From Polynucleobacter sp. (GTDB taxonomy: Bacteria > Pseudomonadota > Gammaproteobacteria > Burkholderiales > Burkholderiaceae_D), in contig JAIPCX010000015.1 in assembly GCA_021737945.1 (NCBI GenBank), forward strand, positions 16,184 to 80,183: DNA of 64,000 nucleotides, written 5' to 3'. The first letter of the stretch is position 1; each line of letters begins with the position of its first letter. The position numbers were made by a program, and so were the translations under genes. Below the pieces are notes generated by a model, which worked only from the letters and a program-made list of their open reading frames with translations, was not told the DNA's origin and ran no database searches. Shown piece by piece: positions 55,800 to 64,000 of this stretch.

Positions 55800-57335
55800 A
55801 TGACCATTATTAAGCAAGAAGATCTGATCGAATCCGTCGCTGCAGCGTTGCAATTTATCAGCTACTACCACCCAACGGATTACATCCGCCATCTGGCTCG
55901 CGCCTACGAACGCGAGCAAAGCGCCGCAGCAAAAGACGCCATCGCTCAGATACTGACCAATTCTCGCATGTGCGCTGAAGGCAAGCGCCCCATCTGCCAG
56001 GACACGGGAATCGTGAATGTATTTTTAAAAATCGGCATGGACGTACGCTTTGAAGGCTTTGCAGGATCGATTACTGACGCTATTAATGAAGGCGTTCGCC
56101 GTGGCTACAACAATACCGATAACAAGTTACGTGCTTCAGTCGTAGCCGATCCGCAATTCGAACGAAAAAATACTAAAGACAATACGCCCGCCGTCGTTCA
56201 CATGGAAGTCGTACCTGGGAATACCTTCGATGTGCAAGTCGCCGCTAAAGGCGGTGGCTCAGAAAACAAAAGTAAATTCGTTATGCTCAATCCCTCGGAC
56301 TCATTAGTCGATTGGATATTAAAGACTGTGCCAACCATGGGCGCTGGATGGTGCCCCCCTGGCATGCTCGGTATCGGTATCGGCGGCACTGCAGAACACG
56401 CCATGCTGATGGCGAAACAATCGCTCATGGAAGATCTCGACATGAGTGATTTGCTGGCTCGTGGCCCCCAAAATAAAACCGAAGAATTGCGCGTTGAGTT
56501 GTATGAAAAAGTCAATGCACTAGGTATCGGTGCGCAAGGTCTCGGTGGACTGACAACCGTGCTTGATATAAAAATCATGATGCATCCAACCCATGCTGCA
56601 TCTAAACCTGTCGCCATGATTCCTAACTGTGCAGCCACGCGACATGCGCATTTTGTGATGGATGGATCAGGCCCTGTGTATATGGATCCACCATCGCTTT
56701 CTGAGTGGCCAGAAGTCCACTGGACGCCTGATACGCAAAAATCTAAACGCATCGATCTCAATACACTCACGGCTGCCGAAGTCGCGTCATGGACACCCGG
56801 ACAAACGCTGCTACTCAATGGAAAAATGCTTACCGGGCGTGATGCTGCGCATAAGCGCATTCAAGACATGCTCGCCAAAGGTGAAAAGCTACCTGTCGAT
56901 TTTAAAAATCGTGTGATTTATTACGTCGGCCCCGTTGATCCTGTGCGCGATGAAGTGGTTGGTCCTGCTGGCCCAACAACCGCAACGCGTATGGATAAAT
57001 TTACCGACATGATGTTAGAAAAAACCGGTTTGATTGCGATGGTTGGTAAAGCTGAGCGTGGACCGATTGCGATTGAGTCGATTAAAAATCATAAGTCAGC
57101 CTATCTGATGGCAGTCGGTGGTGCAGCCTATCTGGTATCGAAAGCGATCAAAGGAGCCAAGGTAGTCGGCTTTGCAGATTTAGGTATGGAAGCGATTTAT
57201 GAATTTGATGTCAGCGATATGCCAGTAACGGTTGCAGTTGATTCCAGCGGTATTTCAGTGCACAACACTGGACCTAAAGAATGGCAAGAACGTATCGCTG
57301 CCACCATCGGCAAGATACCGGTCAAGATTGGCTGA
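55800..57335 (+). CDS. Fumarate hydratase class I (iron-sulfur)
   Basis: RPICQDTGIVNVFLKIG, KGGGSENKSKF, GIGIGGTAEHAMLMAKQSL. Confidence 0.94.
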   Translation: MTIIKQEDLIESVAAALQFISYYHPTDYIRHLARAYEREQSAAAKDAIAQILTNSRMCAEGKRPICQDTGIVNVFLKIGMDVRFEGFAGSITDAINEGVRRGYNNTDNKLRASVVADPQFERKNTKDNTPAVVHMEVVPGNTFDVQVAAKGGGSENKSKFVMLNPSDSLVDWILKTVPTMGAGWCPPGMLGIGIGGTAEHAMLMAKQSLMEDLDMSDLLARGPQNKTEELRVELYEKVNALGIGAQGLGGLTTVLDIKIMMHPTHAASKPVAMIPNCAATRHAHFVMDGSGPVYMDPPSLSEWPEVHWTPDTQKSKRIDLNTLTAAEVASWTPGQTLLLNGKMLTGRDAAHKRIQDMLAKGEKLPVDFKNRVIYYVGPVDPVRDEVVGPAGPTTATRMDKFTDMMLEKTGLIAMVGKAERGPIAIESIKNHKSAYLMAVGGAAYLVSKAIKGAKVVGFADLGMEAIYEFDVSDMPVTVAVDSSGISVHNTGPKEWQERIAATIGKIPVKIG

Positions 57336-58182
57336 TTCTTTTACATCGTTAAATTCGAACGCACCGATTGGTGTGTTCGATTCGGGTATGGGGGGACTGT
57401 CGGTGCTGCGGCATGTTCATGCCTTACTGCCCTCCGAAGAGCTACTGTATTTTGCTGATTCGGGCTTTGCACCCTACGGCGAAAAACCCGAAGCCATCAT
57501 CGTTGAGCGCGTGTTGTCGATTGCTGCGTTTTTACAGACATTCCATGTCAAAGCGATGGTGGTTGCGTGCAATACCGCAACCGCAGCAGCAATTTCAGCA
57601 CTCCGTTCACACTACCCACACATGCAAGTCGTGGGAGTAGAGCCCGGACTGAAACCAGCGGCTGCAATAACAAAATCAGGCGTGGTTGGAGTGTTAGCCA
57701 CGACCAGCACCTTAGCCAGTGAAAAATTTCAGAAATTACAGCAGCAAATCACTGACGCAGTCGACGTGCGTTTTATTACACAGGCGTGTAATGGTCTGGT
57801 TGATCAAATTGAAAAAGGTGAGTTGAATTCGCGCGCGACGGCTGAATTGGTTGAGCGTTATGTAGCACCATTACTAAAGCAAAGCGTCGATACCTTGGTC
57901 TTGGGTTGCACGCACTACCCTTTTGTACAACCATTGATCGATCAGATAGTTAAGTCTGCAGGGCATAGTGTGATTCAGGTTGATACCGGAGAGCCGGTTG
58001 CCAAACAGCTGCAACGACTTTTAGTTCAACACTCGCTGTTGCGTGAAGCATCAGCAACACCCGCCGAAATACTCGCTTTCACCAGCGGTAGCCGAACCGC
58101 GCTCGAAACTGCATTTCGCCAGCTGTTGGGCTTGTCTGTCAGTGTAGCCAGCGTCGATAACGCGGGCTTTGCTGAGTCATAG
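57328..58182 (+). CDS. murI: Glutamate racemase
   Basis: PIGVFDSGMGGLSVLRHVHALLPSEELLYFADSGFAPYG, VACNTATAAAI, VLGCTHYPFVQPLI; TTG start inferred. Confidence 0.93.
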   Translation: MADSFTSLNSNAPIGVFDSGMGGLSVLRHVHALLPSEELLYFADSGFAPYGEKPEAIIVERVLSIAAFLQTFHVKAMVVACNTATAAAISALRSHYPHMQVVGVEPGLKPAAAITKSGVVGVLATTSTLASEKFQKLQQQITDAVDVRFITQACNGLVDQIEKGELNSRATAELVERYVAPLLKQSVDTLVLGCTHYPFVQPLIDQIVKSAGHSVIQVDTGEPVAKQLQRLLVQHSLLREASATPAEILAFTSGSRTALETAFRQLLGLSVSVASVDNAGFAES

Positions 58183-58266
58183 CGCTTGAAATAGCGCCAG
58201 CAGGTCGGAAATTTTGTATAATAGGTAGCTTATTTCGGTCTGAATCTATCAGATCGTTTTATCAGT

Positions 58267-58343
58267 GGTGGCCGTAGCTCAGTTGGTAGAGTCCAGGATT
58301 GTGATTCCTGTTGTCGTGGGTTCGAGCCCCATCGGTCACCCCA
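58267..58343 (+). tRNA. tRNA-His (anticodon GTG), CCA encoded
   Basis: G-1:GTGGCCGTAGCTCAGTTGGTAGAGTCCAGGATTGTGATTCCTGTTGTCGTGGGTTCGAGCCCCATCGGTCACCCCA. Confidence 0.97.
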
Positions 58344-58359
58344 CAGTATTCATTTAGCA

Positions 58360-58391
58360 ATGCCCGATCTTCCAAGGTCGGGCATTTTTGT
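58360..58391 (+). terminator. Intrinsic terminator after tRNA-His
   Basis: TGCCCGATCT-TCCA-AGGTCGGGCA then TTTTTGTTT. Confidence 0.85.
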
Positions 58392-58474
58392 TTCTAGGCC
58401 AGCCGCCTGCTAGTTGATTCGCAGGCATGTGATCTTTGGTAAAGTTCTGGCTTCTGATTCGAAGGATTCTACTC

Positions 58475-59362
58475 ATGCAATCTCTCAACCATCCCCAGCG
58501 TCTGGGCATCATCGGCGGCAGCGGTATTTATGATATCGATGGCCTGGAAAACCCCACCTGGATTAAGGTTGCTTCCCCCTTTGGTGAGCCCTCTGATGAA
58601 ATCCTCACCGGCGTTCTTTCGGGGCAAGCCATGGCTTTTTTACCGCGCCATGGTCGAGGTCACACGATTCCACCGTCTGAGGTGAACTACCGCGCCAACA
58701 TCGATGCGTTAAAACGAATTGGCGTCACCGATATCATTTCACTGTCTGCCGTTGGTTCATTGCGTGAAGATTTAGCACCTGGCACATTTGTGATTGTGGA
58801 TCAATTTATTGATCGTACCTTTGCACGTGAAAAATCATTTTTTGGTAAAGGATTAGTCGCTCACGTATCGATGGCGCATCCTGTATGTTCACGTCTTGGA
58901 GATCATCTGCAAGCCAGTGCTGATGCAACCTCGTTAAACATTGTGCGCGGTGGCACGTATCTGGTAATGGAAGGTCCGCAGTTTTCTAGCCAAGCAGAAT
59001 CGAAACTATATCGCCAATGGGATTGCGATGTGATCGGCATGACCAATATGCCCGAAGCTAAACTAGCTCGCGAAGCAGAAATTTGCTACGCCAGTGTTGC
59101 GATGGTGACTGATTTTGATTGTTGGCATCCCGATCATGATCATGTCAGCGTCGATCAAGTCATTAAAGTTTTACTTGGTAATGCAGGCAAAGGTCGCGAT
59201 CTGGTTAAACAATTAGTCCATCAACTGCCTAAAGACACCAACGCACACACATGTAGTTGCAAGCACTCATTAGAGCATGCACTCATTACTGCGCCGCATG
59301 CACGTAATCCGGCCATGATGGAAAAGTTATCGGTGGTTGCTGGACGAGTACTCCAACGATGA
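58475..59362 (+). CDS. mtnP: S-methyl-5'-thioadenosine phosphorylase (MtnP family)
   Basis: RLGIIGGSGIYDIDGLENP, LPRHGRGHTIPPSEVNYRANI, TYLVMEGPQFSSQAESKLYR..CDVIGMTNMPEAKLARE. Confidence 0.93.
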   Translation: MQSLNHPQRLGIIGGSGIYDIDGLENPTWIKVASPFGEPSDEILTGVLSGQAMAFLPRHGRGHTIPPSEVNYRANIDALKRIGVTDIISLSAVGSLREDLAPGTFVIVDQFIDRTFAREKSFFGKGLVAHVSMAHPVCSRLGDHLQASADATSLNIVRGGTYLVMEGPQFSSQAESKLYRQWDCDVIGMTNMPEAKLAREAEICYASVAMVTDFDCWHPDHDHVSVDQVIKVLLGNAGKGRDLVKQLVHQLPKDTNAHTCSCKHSLEHALITAPHARNPAMMEKLSVVAGRVLQR

Positions 59363-60021
59363 GCATCACATCAACCACTCAGCGCGCGCACATTATTCAA
59401 GCCTGCCAACAGCTTGAAGTGGCGGGGTTGAATCGTGGTACATCAGGCAATATCAGCTGCCGTGAGGGCGATCATTTCCTAATTACGCCTTCTGGCGTGC
59501 CAACAGCGCAGATGCAACCCGAAAGCATAGTCGCCATGAATTTTGAGGGTCAGGTAATCGGTAGTGGCAAGCCTTCAAGCGAATGGCATTTTCATAGCGA
59601 CTTACTGCGCCATCGTCCCGAGCTGCATGCGATCGTTCACACGCACTCGCCAAATGCAACCGCGCTAGCTTGCCTTCGTGAAGATTTGCCTGCGTTTCAT
59701 TACATGATTGCGATTGCCGGTGGCGATTCGATACGCTGCGCACCCTATGCCTTATTTGGCACACAAACTTTATCGGATTATGCAGTAGCAGCCATGCAAG
59801 ATCGCAAGGCCTGTTTGCTTGCCAATCATGGATTGATCGCTGCGGGTCGTGACCTTGATGAGGCCATGGCTGTAGCGATAGAAATTGAATCTTTATGTCA
59901 GCAATATTTATTGGCTCGCCAAAATGGGCAACCTGTATTGCTATCGTCCGAAGAAATGCAGGCTGTGATTGAACGTTTCAAAAATTACGGCCGTAATGTG
60001 CATTCCCCCGAAAAAACCTAA
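59359..60021 (+). CDS. Class II aldolase, FucA/Ald2-like
   Basis: LNRGTSGNISCR, GKPSSEWHFHSDL, VHTHSPNATALA, FHYMIAIAGGDSIRCAPYALFGT, NHGLIAAG; ATGA overlap with mtnP. Confidence 0.88.
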   Translation: MSITSTTQRAHIIQACQQLEVAGLNRGTSGNISCREGDHFLITPSGVPTAQMQPESIVAMNFEGQVIGSGKPSSEWHFHSDLLRHRPELHAIVHTHSPNATALACLREDLPAFHYMIAIAGGDSIRCAPYALFGTQTLSDYAVAAMQDRKACLLANHGLIAAGRDLDEAMAVAIEIESLCQQYLLARQNGQPVLLSSEEMQAVIERFKNYGRNVHSPEKT

Positions 60022-60031
60022 GCGAGAAACC

Positions 60032-60559
60032 ATGGACTTTACTTCGTTAATTCGCACTATTCCTGATTATCCGAAAGCTGGCATACAGTTTCGCGATATC
60101 ACTACCCTATTAAAAGACGCCGATGGTTTTCATGCAGCGATCAATGCCTTAGCTGATCGCTATCGCGGACAAGGTATTTCAAAAATCGTGGGTATTGAAG
60201 CACGCGGATTTATCTTTGGCGCACCCCTCGCTTATGCACTGCAACTAGGATTTGTTCCTATTCGCAAGCAAGGCAAACTGCCAGGTGCCGCTATGGGACA
60301 TGATTACGATTTGGAATATGGCAGCGATCGTATAGAAATTCATCACGATGCGATTAGCAAGGGAGAAAAAATTCTGATCATTGACGATTTGCTAGCCACG
60401 GGTGGTACCGCACACGCCGCAGTCACGTTGGTACAAAAAATGGGGGGTGAAGTGGTGGAGTGCGCCTTTCTAATCGACCTGCCCGACGTGGGCGGTAAAA
60501 AACGCTTAGAAAAAGCAGGCATTCCGGTTTTCGCTTTATGCGAATTTGAAGGCGATTGA
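60032..60559 (+). CDS. apt: Adenine phosphoribosyltransferase
   Basis: IRTIPDYPKAGIQFRDITTLL, GIEARGFIFGAPLAYAL, ILIIDDLLATGGTAHA. Confidence 0.95.
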   Translation: MDFTSLIRTIPDYPKAGIQFRDITTLLKDADGFHAAINALADRYRGQGISKIVGIEARGFIFGAPLAYALQLGFVPIRKQGKLPGAAMGHDYDLEYGSDRIEIHHDAISKGEKILIIDDLLATGGTAHAAVTLVQKMGGEVVECAFLIDLPDVGGKKRLEKAGIPVFALCEFEGD

Positions 60560-60560
60560 T

Positions 60561-61619
60561 ATGAGTGAAGCCATACAGACGCTACGCTGGCGCGAGACTG
60601 CCCACGGTGGTCAGTTAGAAATGATTGATCAAACACGCTTGCCAGCGACGTTTGAGTATCTCAACTACAACTCAGCTGAGGGTGTCGCACACGGTATTCG
60701 CACTATGGTGGTCCGTGGTGCGCCGGCTATTGGTGTTGCTGCTGCCTATGGCGTTGCGCTCGAAGCACAGCGCCTGTGCAAAAACGCTAGCGACCACTTT
60801 GATCAGCAACTTGAACTTGGATTTACAAAGCTGGCAGAAAGTCGCCCTACCGCTGTTAATCTTTTTTGGGCACTGAACCGCATGCGCAAATGTTGGCAAC
60901 AACATGCTACGCAAGCTAAAGCTCAGTTAGCAACCAGTTTATTGAATGAAGCAAAATATATTCATGAAGAAGATATACGTATCAACCACGCCATAGGAGC
61001 AAACGGTGCAAGCCTGCTGCCCGATGGTGCTCGTGTTCTGACTCACTGCAATGCTGGTGCGTTAGCCACCGCTGGGCATGGCACGGCATTGGGTGTTATC
61101 CGTTCTGCAGTCGCCGCGGGTAAAAAAATTAGCGTGATCGCTGATGAAACCCGCCCATTTCTGCAAGGTGCACGCTTAACTGCCTGGGAAATGGTTCAAG
61201 AAAAAATTCCTATAACACTCATTACAGACAATATGGCAGGCCACCTGATGGCAAGCGGAGAGATTGATGCTGTCGTTGTTGGTACCGATCGAGTCGCCGC
61301 TAACGGTGATGTAGCCAACAAAATCGGAACCTACATGGTAGCAGTGCTGGCGCACCGCCATCGCATTCCGTTTTACGTTGCCTGCCCGCTATCCACGATT
61401 GATATTTCAGTCATGAGCGGCGAACACATTCCTATTGAAGAAAGATCAGCACAAGAAGTAACGGGTTATCGCGATTATCAATGGGCTGCAGAAGGAGTAA
61501 AGGTGCGTAATCCTTCGTTTGATGTGACACCCGCTGAACTAGTCACGGCATTGATCACTGAGATAAAAGTCGTTCATGCTCCGAATGAAAAGAATATTAA
61601 AGAATTATTTTCTGACTAA
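60561..61619 (+). CDS. mtnA: S-methyl-5-thioribose-1-phosphate isomerase
   Basis: VVRGAPAIGVAAAYG, LTHCNAGALATAGHGTALGVI, VVVGTDRVAANGDVANKIGTY. Confidence 0.95.
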   Translation: MSEAIQTLRWRETAHGGQLEMIDQTRLPATFEYLNYNSAEGVAHGIRTMVVRGAPAIGVAAAYGVALEAQRLCKNASDHFDQQLELGFTKLAESRPTAVNLFWALNRMRKCWQQHATQAKAQLATSLLNEAKYIHEEDIRINHAIGANGASLLPDGARVLTHCNAGALATAGHGTALGVIRSAVAAGKKISVIADETRPFLQGARLTAWEMVQEKIPITLITDNMAGHLMASGEIDAVVVGTDRVAANGDVANKIGTYMVAVLAHRHRIPFYVACPLSTIDISVMSGEHIPIEERSAQEVTGYRDYQWAAEGVKVRNPSFDVTPAELVTALITEIKVVHAPNEKNIKELFSD

Positions 61620-61644
61620 ATTTGCACTGAAATTTTAAGCTACT

Positions 61645-64000
61645 TCAAAAGAATTTTTTAGTTAGTAATGCAGGGATATTTTCAGGGGGAACGGGTCGTG
61701 AGATCAAATACCCCTGCACTTCATCACAATTCATGGCTTGCAGTATCTCTAGCTGTTCAGTGGTTTCAACGCCCTCGGCAACAATCGCAATATCTAAGCT
61801 ACGCCCGATTGAAACAATGGTTTCACATAGCGCCCTGCTCTGATGATCCGACGCTAGCTTGAAGACAAACGATTGATCAATTTTGACGACATCAATATCC
61901 AAACTTTGTAATTTCGATAGAGACGAATAGCCAGTACCGAAATCATCGATTTGCAGCTCAATACCCATCTCATGTAATCGCTTCAATTCATCGATAGCCA
62001 TCCCTGTTTCATCCAGCATGCTGGATTCAGTCAACTCAATCGCGACTAACGATACTGGCAAGTCATACCGTTCAAGATTTTTTATGATCGATAAGCGCAG
62101 CCCATCATCAATTAACTGAAGTGACGATACATTGATGGATACTGGCCTGAGCGCACAACCCTGCTCACGCCATGCAGCCAATTGTTGGCAGACCTTGCGG
62201 ATAACCAAATCACCCAGCGGAATGATCAGTCGTGATTCTTCTGCAATCGGTATGAAATCAGCAGGAGAAATCAAGCCACGCACGGGATCACGCCAGCGAA
62301 CTAATGCTTCCATGCTGGCGAATTCACCAGTAATAGCAAATGCCCTAGGCTGGTAGTAAACGACAAACTCGTCGTTTTGTATGGCTTGTTCCAGTGCGCG
62401 CTCAGTAGAAACTCTGTCTCGAATTTTTTGTGAAAATTCTTCGTTATAAAACCGACAGTGCGATTTACCCTCTGATTTTGCTTGATACATCGCAATGTCA
62501 GCGGCTCTTAACAAACTATCGATATCCTCACCATGATCAGGAAACACGCTGATCCCTATCGAAGCTTTGGGTACAAATCCCCGCCACTGCGCTACTGAAT
62601 TTTCCAAACTAATCGCCTTCAATAATTGTTCAGCAATCGGTAACGCGTCTGCCATATCGCCAAGACAAGTAATGATAATTAAAAATTCATCGCCACCAAT
62701 ATGCGCCAAATAATCTTCTGATCGTAGCGCCAGCCTCAAGCTATGTGCAACTGCAATGATTAGCTCATCACCGATCTTGTGGCCGAGTGAATCATTAATG
62801 TCTTTAAAATTATCTAAATCAACATACAGCAAGGCCATACGATGATTATTTTCAATCGATTTTTTTACTACGTTAGGCAGGTAATCATTTAGCCAGCGGC
62901 GGTTAGGCAAGCCCGTCAATGAATCAGTGCGCGCCATGACAGCGAGTGTCTCCGTTTGTTGTCTGGCTTCAGAAACGTCGCGGATAGTTATCGCTACCCC
63001 ATTACCTGAACGAATTGCCCGTCGCTGAAACCAACCAGCAGCATGTCGCTTTCCATGAGCAACATGAAATTCATCTTCTACAAATCCATCCTTAAGGACA
63101 TGAGCAAAAAAATCAAACAAACTTTGCAAGGCTTTACCTTGGTAAATCTCAGTTAAGCTCTTTCCAATTAACTTGGCGCGCGGGTAGCCAGCCATTTCCG
63201 CTGCTCGCTCGTTACAATCTGCTATCAACAACCGATGGATTCGCCCATCGTTATGATAAGTGGGTTGAACCATGTAAAACGCTTCATGCGCACCATCAAC
63301 AGCTAAGCGGAATGTCGTTTGAATTTCAGATTCACGTCGCTGACGTTCGATATTTCTAAGATGCGCATACGCACCTCCTACGGCAAACAACAGCGTGAGT
63401 GCACTAAACGCTAAAGCAATGCCCAGATAGGTCAATCGTGTCGAGGCATAGGAAGCTGTCGCATTATCAACATCTATAGCCGCAGCAACTACCAACGGAT
63501 AGTCTTCAATATTTTTCCAGCTAACTAAACGCGAACGTTGATCGATGAATAGATCTTCAGATTGGCGCGCGCTACCCTTGGATAAAGCAAATTGCGGTAA
63601 CTCTTTATAAAAGGACTTAGTCGACCCGCCACCCGATTGGCTCGCAAGGAGCACACCATCGGTGAAATACACTGAAATAAAATCACCAACTAATAATTGC
63701 GACTCGTCATAGAAACCAGTGACGTAGTTAACTTCCATGGCGATCAGCACCACTCCATCAAATGATCCATCCGGTCGGTTAAATGCACGCGTAAATCGTA
63801 AGATTTTTTTCCCAGCAAAGCCGCCACGACCATCCGCTGGAGGAGAAATCAATAAACCACTCTGGGGATCTTTGCTGTGCTTTGCAAAAAAAGGCAAATC
63901 ACCCATATACGTATTTTTCGGGAGCTGCCGGGTCGATGAAACCGCATAACCCTGAGAATTAATAACTACCGGATAGATCGTTTTTTGAAAGACACCTTGA
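61645..64000 (-). CDS. dCache-like sensor/PAS/GGDEF/EAL protein (5' end outside window)
   Basis: Frame stays open to window edge (QGVFQKTIYPVVINSQGYAVSSTRQLPKNTYMGDLPFF...); HIGGDEF with upstream RSED I-site; MEALVRW. Confidence 0.93.
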   Translation of the reverse strand, partial: QGVFQKTIYPVVINSQGYAVSSTRQLPKNTYMGDLPFFAKHSKDPQSGLLISPPADGRGGFAGKKILRFTRAFNRPDGSFDGVVLIAMEVNYVTGFYDESQLLVGDFISVYFTDGVLLASQSGGGSTKSFYKELPQFALSKGSARQSEDLFIDQRSRLVSWKNIEDYPLVVAAAIDVDNATASYASTRLTYLGIALAFSALTLLFAVGGAYAHLRNIERQRRESEIQTTFRLAVDGAHEAFYMVQPTYHNDGRIHRLLIADCNERAAEMAGYPRAKLIGKSLTEIYQGKALQSLFDFFAHVLKDGFVEDEFHVAHGKRHAAGWFQRRAIRSGNGVAITIRDVSEARQQTETLAVMARTDSLTGLPNRRWLNDYLPNVVKKSIENNHRMALLYVDLDNFKDINDSLGHKIGDELIIAVAHSLRLALRSEDYLAHIGGDEFLIIITCLGDMADALPIAEQLLKAISLENSVAQWRGFVPKASIGISVFPDHGEDIDSLLRAADIAMYQAKSEGKSHCRFYNEEFSQKIRDRVSTERALEQAIQNDEFVVYYQPRAFAITGEFASMEALVRWRDPVRGLISPADFIPIAEESRLIIPLGDLVIRKVCQQLAAWREQGCALRPVSINVSSLQLIDDGLRLSIIKNLERYDLPVSLVAIELTESSMLDETGMAIDELKRLHEMGIELQIDDFGTGYSSLSKLQSLDIDVVKIDQSFVFKLASDHQSRALCETIVSIGRSLDIAIVAEGVETTEQLEILQAMNCDEVQGYLISRPVPPENIPALLTKKFF

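Noticed and set aside
56198-56860. 220-aa minus-strand ORF
   Set aside because: Antisense to well-supported class I fumarase; composition typical of a shadow frame.

Overview
This 64 kb window is mostly ordinary chromosome from a betaproteobacterium, probably Burkholderiales-like judging by gene content and protein sequences. No prophage, IS element, CRISPR array or rRNA was seen. Recognisable blocks are serS-rarA-lolA-ftsK, trxB, glnB-nadE, ppa, hemCDXY, ppc, argH, TRAP transporter genes, pmbA-yjgA-mog, an NAD-dependent formate dehydrogenase operon (fdsGBA-fdhD-fdsD), a two-component system, tRNA-Ser(GGA), acs, class I fumarase-murI, tRNA-His(GTG), and a methionine-salvage-type cluster (mtnP - class II aldolase - apt - mtnA). 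The observations most worth following up are: (1) a near-perfect LexA/SOS box overlapping a sigma70-like promoter directly in front of an uncharacterised 64-aa ORF; (2) the mtnP/FucA-like aldolase/apt/mtnA arrangement, which matches an aldolase-based MTA (DHAP) shunt rather than the classical mtnBCD route; (3) a perfect 5 x 12 bp minisatellite that also encodes a Lys-rich (LKSK)5 micro-ORF on the minus strand; (4) a GGDEF/EAL sensor gene split by a single-base frameshift, with an intact same-architecture gene elsewhere in the window; (5) orphan substrate-binding proteins and an orphan motB. All product names come from reading the translated sequence. No database search was run.
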